A DNA stretch of 64,000 nt from Bacteroidia bacterium (lineage in GTDB: Bacteria > Bacteroidota > Bacteroidia > SXHM01): positions 186,001-250,000 of the forward strand of contig JAJVIC010000010.1 of NCBI GenBank assembly GCA_022072225.1. Reading direction: 5' to 3'. This document shows, in pieces, positions 19,376 through 29,156 of this stretch. Numbering within the stretch: position 1 is the stretch's first letter; every line of letters starts with the position of its first letter. A program made the translations under genes and the position numbers. Under the pieces are notes generated by a model that searched no databases, had not been told where the DNA came from, and worked only from the letters and a program-made list of their open reading frames with translations.

Positions 19376-20677
19376 CTAAAACCTAAAACCTAAAACCAGA
19401 ATATCGTCCACCTGCTCGTTGCTTCCCTGCCAATTTGCCAATGTGTTTAACAATGTTTCTTTTTGAGTTTCGAATGGCTGCAAACTAACTGCTGCTATTG
19501 TATCGCGAAACTTTGATTTCATGAATTTTTTGCCTTTCGAGCCGCCAAACTGAGAGTAGTATCCATCTGAAAAAAGGTAAAACGTAGTATCTTCTGTTAT
19601 ATCAATGGTGCTTGTATGAAAATTCTTTTTGCGTCCGTTAAGTCCACCGCCAATTGAATAGGGGTTGCCTTGAATTTCGCTGAAATTGCCTTCGGGGGTG
19701 CATACAAACAAAGGGCGGTAGGCTCCTGCAAAACTGAGTTGTTTTGTATTGCGGTCAATTACACAAACTCCTATATCCATACCATCTTTTACATCTTCGG
19801 CAGAACCTCCGTTTTTTAGAGAAGAGATTAGACGTTCTTCAAGCTTTTGCAAAATGTGCGATGGGTTTGTTTCTCCTTCGCAGGCAACGATGGTATCCAA
19901 TAAATCGTTTCCGATGATGCTCATGAAGGCTCCGGGAACTCCGTGTCCTGAGCAATCGCTGAGAATGATTATTTGTTTATTGCCCACGGTATGAAACCAG
20001 AGAAAATCACCGTTTACAATATCTTTTGCTTTGGAGAGTATAAACGACTTTGGAAACATGGCATAAAATTTTTCGGCTTTTGGGAGCACGGCTTTTTGTA
20101 TGCGTCTGGCGTAATGGATGCTGTCGGTTACTTCTTTGTTTTTCTGCATCATCTGGCGGGTAATCTCGGTGCGTTTGTTTACTTCATCGCGCAGGGCGCC
20201 ATTGGCCAGTTGAAGAAGTTTGGTGCGTTCTTCTACCATCAGTTCCAACTCTTCACGTACTTTATCCATTTCGGCTTTTGTCTTTTTTTCGAGCTCAACG
20301 CGGGCTGTGATATCGCGTGATACGACAATTATTTCGTCAATTTCGCCTGTTTCGGGGTTTAAGATGGGTTGCGAGGTGGTTTCGAGCCAGATGTAGTTAC
20401 CTGCTTTGTTGCGCATGCGGGATGAAAAGACGGTTTTTTCTTTGTCGGCCAGCATTTTTATGTGCAGCATTCCTATTTTCTCGATGTCATCAGAATGCAT
20501 CAGGTTGTAGGCAAGCGTTCCAATCAAATCATCGGGCTCATATCCTAAAATTGTTTTGCAGGCTGGCGAAACAAAGGTGTAGATGCCTTCGGGTGTGAGT
20601 GTTGAAATTATGTCGGTTGAGAACTGGGTTATAAGCCGGTAGCGTTCTGTTTTTTCAATAATGAAATCAGTTGTCAT
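19376..20677 (-). CDS. PAS domain-SpoIIE/PP2C-type serine phosphatase
   Basis: The protein has 433 residues. An N-terminal PAS domain (about 9-130: TLTPEGIYTFVSPACKTILG, DEIIVVSRDIT) is followed by a coiled-coil linker (130-185) and the motif SIHYARRIQKAVLP typical of Bacteroidota RsbU-like phosphatases. The PP2C/SpoIIE domain (about 200-433) retains the metal-binding aspartates in VNGDFLW, SDCSGHGVPGAF, FSDGYYSQFGG and EQVDDILVLG. The family dephosphorylates Ser/Thr of partner-switch antagonists in other phyla; the target here is unknown. The start overlaps the upstream receiver gene by 11 nt, so the two are translated together and the receiver probably controls or localises the phosphatase. 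Confidence 0.85.
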   Translation of the reverse strand: MTTDFIIEKTERYRLITQFSTDIISTLTPEGIYTFVSPACKTILGYEPDDLIGTLAYNLMHSDDIEKIGMLHIKMLADKEKTVFSSRMRNKAGNYIWLETTSQPILNPETGEIDEIIVVSRDITARVELEKKTKAEMDKVREELELMVEERTKLLQLANGALRDEVNKRTEITRQMMQKNKEVTDSIHYARRIQKAVLPKAEKFYAMFPKSFILSKAKDIVNGDFLWFHTVGNKQIIILSDCSGHGVPGAFMSIIGNDLLDTIVACEGETNPSHILQKLEERLISSLKNGGSAEDVKDGMDIGVCVIDRNTKQLSFAGAYRPLFVCTPEGNFSEIQGNPYSIGGGLNGRKKNFHTSTIDITEDTTFYLFSDGYYSQFGGSKGKKFMKSKFRDTIAAVSLQPFETQKETLLNTLANWQGSNEQVDDILVLGFRF

Positions 20678-21065
20678 TTTGTTTGTTGTTTAAAATGGCG
20701 GTAAGTATTTCCGGTATTTTTTCAAATTCGGTTGATTTGTCGAGGAAGTACTTTGCGCCTAATTCGATGCTTTTTTTGCGGTAGGGCAGGTAGGAGAGGT
20801 TGGTAAACATCATTACCTGTATTTCGGGATGTTTTTGTTTAAGGAATTCGAGCAGTTCGAAGCCGCTTTCTTCTTTCATTTGAATGTCGAGTATAATTAC
20901 TTCGGGCTCTTTTTCAATAATGTGGAGGTAAGCATCAGAGAGTGTGAAGGCGTGGCCAATCCAGTTGATGTTTTGTATATCGTTGAGCATTTCGCCCAGG
21001 TTTTCAGATACGATTTGTGAGTCGTCAACGGTAAGTACTTTGAGTGAGGCTGTGTTTGTATTCAT
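20667..21065 (-). CDS. stand-alone response-regulator receiver (REC) protein
   Basis: The protein has 132 residues and is a single CheY-like domain with no output domain. It has the acidic pair in TVDDSQ (Asp14-Asp15), the phospho-acceptor Asp60 in VIILDIQM, Thr88 in MMFTNL and Lys110 in FLDKS. It overlaps the start of the PAS-phosphatase by 11 nt. No output domain and direct coupling point to action by protein contact, most simply on the adjacent phosphatase. A near-consensus -7 box (TTCCTTTG on the minus strand, 21086-21093) lies about 20 nt upstream. Confidence 0.85.
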   Translation of the reverse strand: MNTNTASLKVLTVDDSQIVSENLGEMLNDIQNINWIGHAFTLSDAYLHIIEKEPEVIILDIQMKEESGFELLEFLKQKHPEIQVMMFTNLSYLPYRKKSIELGAKYFLDKSTEFEKIPEILTAILNNKQNDN

Positions 21066-21198
21066 GGTATAAGAATTTTACACCGCAAAGGAAGGGCCGT
21101 TTTACGGGCCGGGAAATAGTAGAGAATGTGAAAGATTTGTAGTGGTTTGTACTACAAGAATGTAAGCAGGCGGCAGTAAGCAGTAAGCAGCGAAAAAA
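21066..21198. other. intergenic gap with AGCAGTA-type repeat fragment
   Basis: No gene is visible in this gap between the LuxR regulator (stop at 21199) and the receiver gene. GCAGTAAGCAGTAAGCAG at 21171-21191 is a short direct repeat. A similar AGCAGT/ACTTACTGCC motif occurs after pyrG near 52700-52750. Confidence 0.5.
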
Positions 21199-21825
21199 TC
21201 AAACCAGCCCGTTATCTAACGCGTAGCGCGTAAGTTCGGCATTGTTGCTCAGATTTAGTTTTTCGAGAATGCGGGCGCGGTAGGTGCTGATGGTGTTAAC
21301 GCTGAGTGAAATTTCATCGGCAATTTCGCCAACAGCTTTGCCGGATGCCAGAAGCAGAAAAACCTGCAGTTCGCGGTCAGACAAAAGTTCGTGCGCAGGC
21401 TTTTCGGAAGAGGTGTCTAAGCCTTCGGCCAATTTTTGGGCCAGGGTGGCGCTGATGTATTTTTTGCCTGATAATACTTTGTGAACCGCTGCAACGAGTT
21501 CATCGGTTGCGCTGTCTTTGTTGAGAAACCCCGAAGCACCGGCTTTAATAACGCGCAGGGCATATTGTTCTTCGGGGTGCATGCTGATAACCAGAACAGG
21601 CGCTTTTACACCGAGGTCGCGAATTTGTTTGAGGGTTTCGAGGCCGTTGCGTCCGGGCATTGAAATATCCATGAGTATAGTATCCCATACAGCGCTGCGG
21701 GCTTTGTCAATTACTTCGGCACTGTTGGAGGCTTCATGAATTTCGGCCTCCGGGAATTCTTCGCTCAGCAATTGTGCTAATCCTTTGCGTACTATGGCAT
21801 GGTCATCGGCTATTAAAAATTTCAT
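21199..21825 (-). CDS. NarL/FixJ-family response regulator (REC + LuxR-type HTH)
   Basis: The protein has 208 residues. The receiver domain has IADDHAIV (Asp7-Asp8), phospho-acceptor Asp53 in LMDISMPGRNG, and Lys in FLNKDS. A LuxR-type HTH follows near residues 143-205 (LSDRELQVFLLLASGKAVGE and SVNTISTYRARI). It is the DNA-binding partner of the histidine kinase encoded just upstream; the ATG overlaps the kinase stop by 4 nt. The target genes are not visible. Confidence 0.9.
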   Translation of the reverse strand: MKFLIADDHAIVRKGLAQLLSEEFPEAEIHEASNSAEVIDKARSAVWDTILMDISMPGRNGLETLKQIRDLGVKAPVLVISMHPEEQYALRVIKAGASGFLNKDSATDELVAAVHKVLSGKKYISATLAQKLAEGLDTSSEKPAHELLSDRELQVFLLLASGKAVGEIADEISLSVNTISTYRARILEKLNLSNNAELTRYALDNGLV

Positions 21826-24800
21826 AGGGCATGCAAAGGTATTTGAACGGTAACAATGGTGCCTCCCTGTACATGATTTTCTATTGAAAAAATTCCGCCC
21901 AGATTGGCAGCGCGTTCGGTCATGCCCAGCAAACCAAGCGAAGAGCGGTTATGTTTGCGCTCTTCGGTTATGCCTTTTCCATTGTCAATAACTTCAAGAA
22001 ACAAAGTGTGGTTTTGTTCATAAATGCGGGCAAGTACGGTGTTAGCTCCCGAGTGGCGGGCAACGTTGGTCAGTGATTCCTGAAATATGCGGAACACGGC
22101 AGTATTTATGTCTTTACTGTAGTTTTTTCCCTCAACCAGCGATTCAACTTCACATTTTATACCTGTCCGTTCTTCAAATTCTTTGGCCTGCCACTCAATG
22201 GCGGCTTCGAGTCCGAGGTCGTCCAATATACCCGGGCGCAGTTCTTTTGCAATTCTGCGAACTGAGGCAATGGAATGGTTTACCAGGTCAATCATATCAT
22301 TGGTTTTTTCGCGCAGCAAAGGAAACTGAAATTCTTTTTCGCTTTTGTTTTTAATCCAGGCAATGTCCATTTTCAGTCCGGTAAGTTGCTGTCCGAGTTC
22401 GTCATGAATTTCGCGGGCGATATTGGTTCTCTCTTCTTCGCGTATGCTTTGCAGGTGGGCAGAAAGGCTGCGTAGTTCTTCGCGAGATTTTACCAATTCT
22501 TCTGTAGCGTGTTTTCGCATGCGTTCTTTTTCAAAATTTTCAATTGCAAACGAAATGTTGGCTGTTGTTTCGAGGAGTAGTTTTATTTCCTGTTCGTCAA
22601 AAAAACTTACCTGAGCCGAATACAGGTTAAAGGCACCTATTACTTTGCCAAATTTTTTAATCGGCAAGCTGATGCTTGAGCGGTAGCCGCGAGACAGGGC
22701 TTCATTTTTCCATGCCAGCATGTGCGGGTCATTTTCAATATCGTTGCAGCAGATGTAATGTCCTTCGCGCAGCGCAGTTCCTGTAGGTCCTTGTCCTTCG
22801 GGTATATCAGCAACCGAAATAGGTTTTATGTGGCTGAGGTATCCGTTTTCTTCGCCTGCATGCATAACCGGAACTACTTTGTTGCTTTGTTCGTCAACAA
22901 GTCCAATCCATGCCATGCGGAAATTACCCTGTTCAACTGCAATGCGGCAAACCTCGCTGTAAAGTTTTTTCTCATCGCTGGCGTGAATAAGTGTTTGGTT
23001 TACCCGGCTGATGAAATAATAGAGGCGGCTTGTTTTCAGAATTTTTTGCTCGGCAATTTTGCGTTCGGTAATGTCAATCATGGCACCTACCATGCGGGTG
23101 GGTTTGCCCTGATTGTCGTACATTATATAACCGCGATCGTAGATATAAAATACATTGTTTCTGCTGTCGAGAAACCGGTATTCATCGGTCCAGAAATTTT
23201 CGTGTTTTTCAATTGCTTTGCGAATATTATTTGATACCCGGTCTTTATCATCGGGGTGCAGTCGATCGTCCCAAAAACTGATGTAGGGCGAAATTTTTCC
23301 TTTCTCGTAACCGAAGTAGAGGTAAAAATTATCGTTCCAATATACAAGGTCGGTTTTCAAATCCCAGTCCCAAATAATGTTGTTGGTTGCTTTAGAACTG
23401 ATTCCGAAACGTTCGTTTGAAATAAGCAGTTCTTTCTCGGTTTTTTTGCGTTCGGTTATATCAATACCAACTCCAAGCAGACAGGTTTTACCTTCGTATT
23501 GTGTTACCCAGCCATTGAAGTAGTATGGTATTTTTTTGCGTTCTTTGGTAAAAAAACTGGCTTCAACATCATCTTTCCCGCCTTTGAAAACTGATAGTAT
23601 TTTTTCGGTCAGCAGTTGCTTTTCGTCATCGTCAAAAAAATCGAGCGGGTGCATTCTTGCAATTTCTTCGGCTGTATATCCCGAAACGGTTTCAAAGTTT
23701 TTGTTCCAGCGCAGGAATTTTCCGGTTTCATCGTAGAGGTAAAAAATGCCGGGCAAACTGTTGATTACCGAATCGGAAAGTTCTTTTTCCTTGCGCAGTT
23801 GTTCTTCCGACTTTTTAGTTTGTGTAATGTCTTTGTAAAAAATAGTTAACCCATCGGAAGAAGGATATACCTTTACTGAAAACCATGTGTCCATAGGCGG
23901 GTAATAGCTTTCTACTTCCTGAGGCTTTCCGGTTTCCATGGCTTCTATGTACTTTTTCTGAAAAACGGTGCCTTCCATTTCGGGGTGTACGTCCCAAATT
24001 ATTTTTCCCATAGTAGCTTCGCGTCCCTGAGGATGGTTAGCAAGGGCAGCATCATTCATAAAGGTGTAGCGCCAGTTTTGGTCAATACCTACAATGGCAT
24101 CGCTTACCCTGCCCAACGTATTACGGTAATTTATTTCGCCTTCTTTTATTTGTTTGGTTTTTTCTTCTACCTGAGCTTTGAGGTTTTCGGGTTGGCGAGC
24201 AAAATACCAGGCAAACAATCCGCCAAGCAGCGAAAGTGAAATTCCGAATAAAACGAATGTAACAGTGAGCCAGGTTTTGCCCGGTTTTTTGGAGTGGACA
24301 TAAATTTTCCATTCACCGTTGGGCATAAGTAAGGTTTCAGAATAATTTTTTCCGGTGGTTGTTTTTTCGCCCCAAAAGAACATTTCCTTGCCGTCAGCCG
24401 GATTTATTTTAGACAAGGCAAACAGATAATCAGAGTTTGCCTGATTGTCAACTCCTGCGGTTTTCATTAGTCTGGGAAGTTTAATCAATGATGCCGCAAA
24501 CCCCCAGAATTTGTGTTTAATAAAAACGGGTTGTCGTATCAATATTCCCCAGCCACCTTGCTGCAATTCAAGTGGTCCGTATAAAAAGAATTGCTTTTTT
24601 TCAATGGCTTGTTGCGCTGCTTTTTTCTGTACCGGATCTGAAAAAATGTTGTAACCAATGGCCGCTTCGTTTCCCTTTATGGGGTATATTTCTGTAATGA
24701 CCCCTTTTTTTACTAACTGAACCGCATCAATATATTCGTTGGAAAGAATAAATGGCTTTGCTATGTCGTCAAACTTTTTCGGTACTCCATATTTTTCAAT

Positions 24801-25025
24801 GATAAAGCCAAGTGTTTTGGTGGTTGCAATACTGTGACTTAAAGCGGTTTGAAGACGTTCTTTTGCCGTAATTGCTGCATTTGCAATATCGCGCTGCTCG
24901 GCAGTTGAATTGATTATGTAGCGCTGGTAAGAGAGGTATTGCGTAAGTGCCAGCAGCGAAATAAACACTGCCAGTCCAATAAAAACCGGCCTGTTTGATA
25001 ACTGTTGATTTTGCACTTTTTCCAT
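21822..25025 (-). CDS. CHASE-PAS-PAS-PAS-GAF sensor histidine kinase (HisKA_3 type)
   Basis: The protein has 1067 residues. TM1 lies at about 15-33, an extracytoplasmic CHASE-like sensor at about 50-245 (AAITAKERLQTALSHSIATT, PVFIKHKFWGFAASL), and TM2 at about 251-275. The cytoplasmic part has three PAS domains (about 295-410, 418-535 and 540-665, each closing with a DIT motif), a GAF domain (about 675-830, GQGPTGTALREG), then HisKA_3 with His874 in NIAREIHDELGQQ and an HATPase (about 965-1067, FQESLTNVARHS, DNGKGI, LGLLGMTERA). It autophosphorylates His874 and passes phosphate to the overlapping LuxR-type regulator. The ligand of the CHASE domain is unknown. The many input domains suggest integration of an external and several cytoplasmic signals. 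Confidence 0.9.
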   Translation of the reverse strand: MEKVQNQQLSNRPVFIGLAVFISLLALTQYLSYQRYIINSTAEQRDIANAAITAKERLQTALSHSIATTKTLGFIIEKYGVPKKFDDIAKPFILSNEYIDAVQLVKKGVITEIYPIKGNEAAIGYNIFSDPVQKKAAQQAIEKKQFFLYGPLELQQGGWGILIRQPVFIKHKFWGFAASLIKLPRLMKTAGVDNQANSDYLFALSKINPADGKEMFFWGEKTTTGKNYSETLLMPNGEWKIYVHSKKPGKTWLTVTFVLFGISLSLLGGLFAWYFARQPENLKAQVEEKTKQIKEGEINYRNTLGRVSDAIVGIDQNWRYTFMNDAALANHPQGREATMGKIIWDVHPEMEGTVFQKKYIEAMETGKPQEVESYYPPMDTWFSVKVYPSSDGLTIFYKDITQTKKSEEQLRKEKELSDSVINSLPGIFYLYDETGKFLRWNKNFETVSGYTAEEIARMHPLDFFDDDEKQLLTEKILSVFKGGKDDVEASFFTKERKKIPYYFNGWVTQYEGKTCLLGVGIDITERKKTEKELLISNERFGISSKATNNIIWDWDLKTDLVYWNDNFYLYFGYEKGKISPYISFWDDRLHPDDKDRVSNNIRKAIEKHENFWTDEYRFLDSRNNVFYIYDRGYIMYDNQGKPTRMVGAMIDITERKIAEQKILKTSRLYYFISRVNQTLIHASDEKKLYSEVCRIAVEQGNFRMAWIGLVDEQSNKVVPVMHAGEENGYLSHIKPISVADIPEGQGPTGTALREGHYICCNDIENDPHMLAWKNEALSRGYRSSISLPIKKFGKVIGAFNLYSAQVSFFDEQEIKLLLETTANISFAIENFEKERMRKHATEELVKSREELRSLSAHLQSIREEERTNIAREIHDELGQQLTGLKMDIAWIKNKSEKEFQFPLLREKTNDMIDLVNHSIASVRRIAKELRPGILDDLGLEAAIEWQAKEFEERTGIKCEVESLVEGKNYSKDINTAVFRIFQESLTNVARHSGANTVLARIYEQNHTLFLEVIDNGKGITEERKHNRSSLGLLGMTERAANLGGIFSIENHVQGGTIVTVQIPLHAL

Positions 25026-25071
25026 ACTGCAAAACTTTATAGCAGCTCGAAAAATACAAAAATCATTTGAT

Positions 25072-26358
25072 TTATATTCTGAAACCTATTACCAGCATAT
25101 CATCTACCTGCTCATTGGTTCCCTGCCATTCGGTTATGGTTTTGCGCAGCAATGATTCCTGGCTGTGCATGGGTGTGTCAAAATTTTCGAGCAGTAATTC
25201 AACAAACTGGCGTTGTTTAAATTTTTTCTCTTTTGGACCGCCAAACTGGTCTGCAAAACCATCGGTAAAAATATAGAATACATCACCGGGCTTTATATTT
25301 ATTTCATGGTTCACAAAAGTTTTTACTTCATTTTCGTGGTATGAACCAACGGGAAAGCGGTTACCCTTTATTTTTTTGAAAATTCCTTTACTGAAATAAT
25401 ACAATGGGTTAAAAGCTCCGGCATATTCAAGCGTCATATTGTTATAATCAACACAGCAAAGCGAAATATCCATGCCATCGCGTACGGTTGACCGTTCGCT
25501 ATGATTAAAAACGCTGCCTACGCTTTTGTTCAGGTAATTCAGAATATCAGAAGGATGAACCAGATTGTGTTCATTGATGGCCTGATTTAATGAATTATAA
25601 CCCAAAATACTGATAAGTGCTCCGGGAACTCCATGGCCTGTACAATCTACAGCTGCTATGTAGTGTTTGTTTCCCCGGGTATTGTACCAGTAAAAATCAC
25701 CGCTTACAATTTCTTTGGGACGGAAGAATACAAAACTTTGAGGGAATGCTTTTTCAATTTCTTTCTTCAGCGGAAGAATAGCCTCCTGAATATGGCGGGC
25801 ATAGGCAATGCTGTCAGTAAGCTCAATATTTTTTAGAAGAATATCGTAACCAAACATTTTTCGTTTGCGCAACTCTTTTTTCAAATTGTCGTTTGCATCC
25901 AGAAGTTCACGGGTTTTCTGACCAATGCTGTCGCGCAGTTTTTCGGTTATACTTATCAGTTGGTCATCAAATGTGCGCAGTTGTGTTATGTCGCGAAAAA
26001 TGATTAGTGTACCTGTTATCTGATTTGCAATATTTGTCAGCGGTGTATAGTGTGCTTCAAAAAAGCCTTTCTTATTGCTTGGAATAAAATAATAGGGCCT
26101 GTCGGTTGAAAGCGCTTCTTCGCCAATGAGGGCCTTACGGATAAATTTTATTTCCTCAATTGCTTCGTAAAATGGCAGAACAACAAATATGTTTTTACCT
26201 AAAACATCTTCTCTTTTTTCGCCCGAAATTTTTTCCATCGACTTGCTCCATTCCAGAATGCTGAAGTTGGCATCAATGATAAAAATACCGTCTATGCTTT
26301 TTTCCAAAAGCACATTTACAAGCATTTCTCCGTTTCGCGTAAGTTGAAGCGTTTCCAT
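25072..26358 (-). CDS. PAS domain-SpoIIE/PP2C-type serine phosphatase, second copy
   Basis: The protein has 428 residues and the same plan as the phosphatase at 19376. It has a PAS domain (about 15-135, GIFIIDANFSILEWSKSM, GTLIIFRDIT), a helical linker, SIAYARHIQEAILP and a PP2C/SpoIIE domain with VSGDFYW, AVDCTGHGVPGALIS, FTDGFADQFGG and EQVDDMLVIGFRI. Forty-six nt separate it from the kinase gene, so it probably leads the transcript. It is a paralog rather than a recent duplicate, since the PAS regions differ widely. The target is unknown. Confidence 0.85.
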   Translation of the reverse strand: METLQLTRNGEMLVNVLLEKSIDGIFIIDANFSILEWSKSMEKISGEKREDVLGKNIFVVLPFYEAIEEIKFIRKALIGEEALSTDRPYYFIPSNKKGFFEAHYTPLTNIANQITGTLIIFRDITQLRTFDDQLISITEKLRDSIGQKTRELLDANDNLKKELRKRKMFGYDILLKNIELTDSIAYARHIQEAILPLKKEIEKAFPQSFVFFRPKEIVSGDFYWYNTRGNKHYIAAVDCTGHGVPGALISILGYNSLNQAINEHNLVHPSDILNYLNKSVGSVFNHSERSTVRDGMDISLCCVDYNNMTLEYAGAFNPLYYFSKGIFKKIKGNRFPVGSYHENEVKTFVNHEINIKPGDVFYIFTDGFADQFGGPKEKKFKQRQFVELLLENFDTPMHSQESLLRKTITEWQGTNEQVDDMLVIGFRI

Positions 26359-26415
26359 ATAAAAGGGCTGATTTATATGGAATTGAGGTAAAATGGTTAC
26401 AAATCAGTATATTAT

Positions 26416-26423
26416 CAAAAATA
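26416..26423 (-). promoter_or_regulatory. candidate -7 box upstream of the signalling cluster
   Basis: TATTTTTG on the minus strand (26423-26416) matches TAnnTTTG and lies 58 nt before the ATG of the second phosphatase. No good -33 TTTG is seen at the usual spacing, so support is partial. Confidence 0.4.
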
Positions 26424-26458
26424 AATTGATTGAAATTATTCTTTCTGATCAATATAAA

Positions 26459-28081
26459 TTATTGAAAATCAACAACTGAAGATAGTTCGATTTCAAATTC
26501 TTTCAGAGAATTTTTTGGGATTGTATTGTTTGTACCCAAAATGGAAAGCAATTGCTCAAAATATTTATTGTAGCCGGTTGTTATTTCGGGGCGCTCAAAA
26601 TATAGGCGTCCGGTTCTCCGAATAAGGTAATCAGAAAGTGAAGTTGTCATTTCGTAGTTTACCGAGTACCAGATTTCAGCTGTTTCTAAGGAAGAAAATT
26701 CTTTTGCTTTTTCTAAAATCAACGAAGTATTTGTACCGTATTTGTAAACTAATTTATTTAGTTCTTCAGATGGGAAGCCTGTTTCTTTTGCTATTGGTAA
26801 AAGCGAAGCAATGAATTTTGAAACAGCTTTTGGGTTTTCGAAATTTCCGCCTGAAAGTGTGATTTTATCGGTAGTACAGGAAGAAAAAGTTTTTCCAGTT
26901 TCGTGCTGAATTTGTTTTGCAACAAGATTCACTGTTTTCTCCGCCATTTTTCGGTAGCCGGTAAGTTTGCCGCCAGCAATGGAGATTACACCACTTTCAG
27001 AAATAAAAATTTCGTCTTTACGCGAAAGTTCCGAAGGTGATTTGCCGTCTTCATGAATCAGCGGACGCAAGCCGCACCAGGATGAAGCAATATCTTTTTC
27101 GGTGAGGCTGATTCCTTCAAACATGTTGTTAACAGCGGCAAGCAGATATGCAACATCTTGTTTTGTAACTGTCGGGCGTTCCAGTTCTCCGGTATAATTT
27201 GTGTCGGTTGTGCCAACGTATGTAGCATTTCCGCGCGGAATGGCAAAAATCATTCTTCCATCGCTTACATCAAAGTAAAGCGACTGCGAAAGTGGAAGCT
27301 TATTGTGTTCAAAAACCAAATGAACCCCTTTAGTCAAATGAAGTCGTTTCCCTTTCAGTGAATTATCTTTTTCGCGCAGTTTATCAACCCATGGACCGCA
27401 GGCATTCACTACTTTTTTTGCTTTTATTTCAAGTTTTCTGTCCGAAAAAACATCGTGCACTTTTGCCCCGCACACTTTTCCTGACGAGTATACGAATTCT
27501 TCTGCCGCAACATAATTGAGACATGTAGCTCCTTTCTTTACTGCGGTTTTCAGTATTTCAATTGTCAGACGCGCATCGTCTGTTCTGTATTCGGTATAAA
27601 GCGCAGCGCCTTTTAACTTTTCTTTTTTCAAAAGCGGCTCGTGTGCAAGCGTTTCGTTTTTGTTCAACATTCTTCTGCGTTCGGAACGTTTAACACCCGC
27701 CAGCATATCATATACATAAATTCCAACCGAAGAAGACAACATACTCAATGAGCCGTGTTCAGTAATTGGCAGCATCATTTTTTCAGGTATAACCAGATGC
27801 GGAGCATTACGATAAACAATTTCGCGTTCTCGCCCAACTTCCATTACTAAACCAAATTCAAATTGCTTGAGGTAACGCAAGCCGCCATGAATCAACTTTG
27901 TTGAACGGCTTGAAGTTCCGGCTGCGAAATCCTGTTTCTCCACCAAAGCAACCGACATGCCGCGCGCAGCAGCATCCAGTGCAATTCCTGCACCGGTTAT
28001 GCCTCCGCCAATAACAAGCAAGTCAAATTCTTTGCTTTGTAATTGTTCAATAAACGAATTGCGGTGAATCGCTGAAAACAC
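26459..28081 (-). CDS. glpD: glycerol-3-phosphate dehydrogenase (FAD-dependent, aerobic type)
   Basis: The protein has 540 residues. It oxidises sn-glycerol 3-phosphate to dihydroxyacetone phosphate and passes electrons to quinone at the membrane. The FAD-binding GxGxxG is in LLVIGGGITGAGIALDAAAR (about 21-40), followed by the family motif FAAGTSSRSTKLIHGGLRYL and the later GRMIFAIPRGNATYVGTTDT. The C-terminal GlpD-type domain (about 400-540) is present and the length is usual. The start is GTG, 7 nt after the trhO stop, so the two genes form one transcript. No glpF or glpK is nearby. Confidence 0.9.
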   Translation of the reverse strand: MFSAIHRNSFIEQLQSKEFDLLVIGGGITGAGIALDAAARGMSVALVEKQDFAAGTSSRSTKLIHGGLRYLKQFEFGLVMEVGREREIVYRNAPHLVIPEKMMLPITEHGSLSMLSSSVGIYVYDMLAGVKRSERRRMLNKNETLAHEPLLKKEKLKGAALYTEYRTDDARLTIEILKTAVKKGATCLNYVAAEEFVYSSGKVCGAKVHDVFSDRKLEIKAKKVVNACGPWVDKLREKDNSLKGKRLHLTKGVHLVFEHNKLPLSQSLYFDVSDGRMIFAIPRGNATYVGTTDTNYTGELERPTVTKQDVAYLLAAVNNMFEGISLTEKDIASSWCGLRPLIHEDGKSPSELSRKDEIFISESGVISIAGGKLTGYRKMAEKTVNLVAKQIQHETGKTFSSCTTDKITLSGGNFENPKAVSKFIASLLPIAKETGFPSEELNKLVYKYGTNTSLILEKAKEFSSLETAEIWYSVNYEMTTSLSDYLIRRTGRLYFERPEITTGYNKYFEQLLSILGTNNTIPKNSLKEFEIELSSVVDFQ

Positions 28082-28088
28082 GGAGAGA

Positions 28089-29135
28089 TTATTTGCCTTC
28101 CAGCATAATTTTTTTTAAATCCGGGCGCAGGCGGCTTTTGTAAACCGAAAGACTGTCATGTTTGATTCTGCCTTTGCGCAACTTGCGCTGCTCTTCTATG
28201 GGTAATTCAATTATACTTATGCACTGAGGTGTGCAGCAGCCTTTCATTTTTTCTTTGCACGATGGACATTGAATGAACAATAAATGGCAGTCGTCATTTG
28301 CGCAATTGGTATGTTCATCGCAGGGTGCGCCACATTGATGGCAAACGCTTATTACATCGTTTGTAATCCGTTCGCCAAGGCGTTCATCAAACACAAAATT
28401 TTTGCCCTTGAATTTTGATTCCAAGCCTTGTTGTTTGATTTGTCGCGCATAGTCTATAATTCCGCCATGCAATTGGTTTACATCTTTAAAACCTTCGTGC
28501 TTGAAATAAGCGCTGGCTTTTTCGCAGCGAATACCTCCGGTGCAATACAGCAACACTTTATTTTCTTTTTTGTCTTTCAGGTTTTCAGTTACCCATTCCA
28601 ACTCTTCGCGGAAGGTATCCACATCGGGGCAAATAGCATTCTCAAATCTTCCGACTTCGCTTTCGTAATGGTTGCGCATATCAACCACAATAGTTCCGTC
28701 CTGTTCCAATGCTTCGTTAAATTCCTTTGCTGACAGGTGCTTGCCAACATTGGTCACATCAAATGCATCATCATTCAAACCGTCAGCTACTATTTTTTTA
28801 CGGACTTTCAGCAACAGTTTATAAAATGATTTTCCGTCATCTTCCACTGCAATTTTGAAAGGCACATTCGTTAAGTATTTGTCGTTGTCAACATCCGCTC
28901 TGAATTTTTCAAAATTTTCTTCCGGAACAGAAAGTTGTGCGTTAATACCTTCGCGCGCCACATAAATTCTGCCTTTTACATTCAATGTGTCCCAGCGTTT
29001 GTAAAGTTCATCGCGATACTCATTAGGAGTATCAATGATAACGTAACGGTAAAACGAAAGTGTAATACGTTTAATAGGTTCTTCCATCAAACGTTTTTTC
29101 AGTTCTCTTTTGTCTATACGGTTATGAAGCAGCAT
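28089..29135 (-). CDS. trhO: tRNA uridine(34) hydroxylase (rhodanese-domain)
   Basis: The protein has 348 residues from the ATG at 29135. The family (YceA/TrhO) makes 5-hydroxyuridine at wobble U34 of tRNAs. An N-terminal acylphosphatase-like domain ([17 protein letters not shown]) is followed by a rhodanese domain with Cys198 in [14 protein letters not shown], and a Cys-rich C-terminal tail with pairs spaced like zinc ligands ([27 protein letters not shown]). An upstream ATG in frame at 29159 would lie inside the -7 promoter box, so 29135 is preferred. It is cotranscribed with glpD. Confidence 0.88.
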   Translation of the reverse strand: MLLHNRIDKRELKKRLMEEPIKRITLSFYRYVIIDTPNEYRDELYKRWDTLNVKGRIYVAREGINAQLSVPEENFEKFRADVDNDKYLTNVPFKIAVEDDGKSFYKLLLKVRKKIVADGLNDDAFDVTNVGKHLSAKEFNEALEQDGTIVVDMRNHYESEVGRFENAICPDVDTFREELEWVTENLKDKKENKVLLYCTGGIRCEKASAYFKHEGFKDVNQLHGGIIDYARQIKQQGLESKFKGKNFVFDERLGERITNDVISVCHQCGAPCDEHTNCANDDCHLLFIQCPSCKEKMKGCCTPQCISIIELPIEEQRKLRKGRIKHDSLSVYKSRLRPDLKKIMLEGK

Positions 29136-29156
29136 GTTTGTACTATTTTGCGGGCG

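Noticed and set aside
22722-23234. 170-codon plus-strand ORF opposite the histidine kinase
   Set aside because: Antisense to GAF and PAS domains with good motifs on the minus strand.
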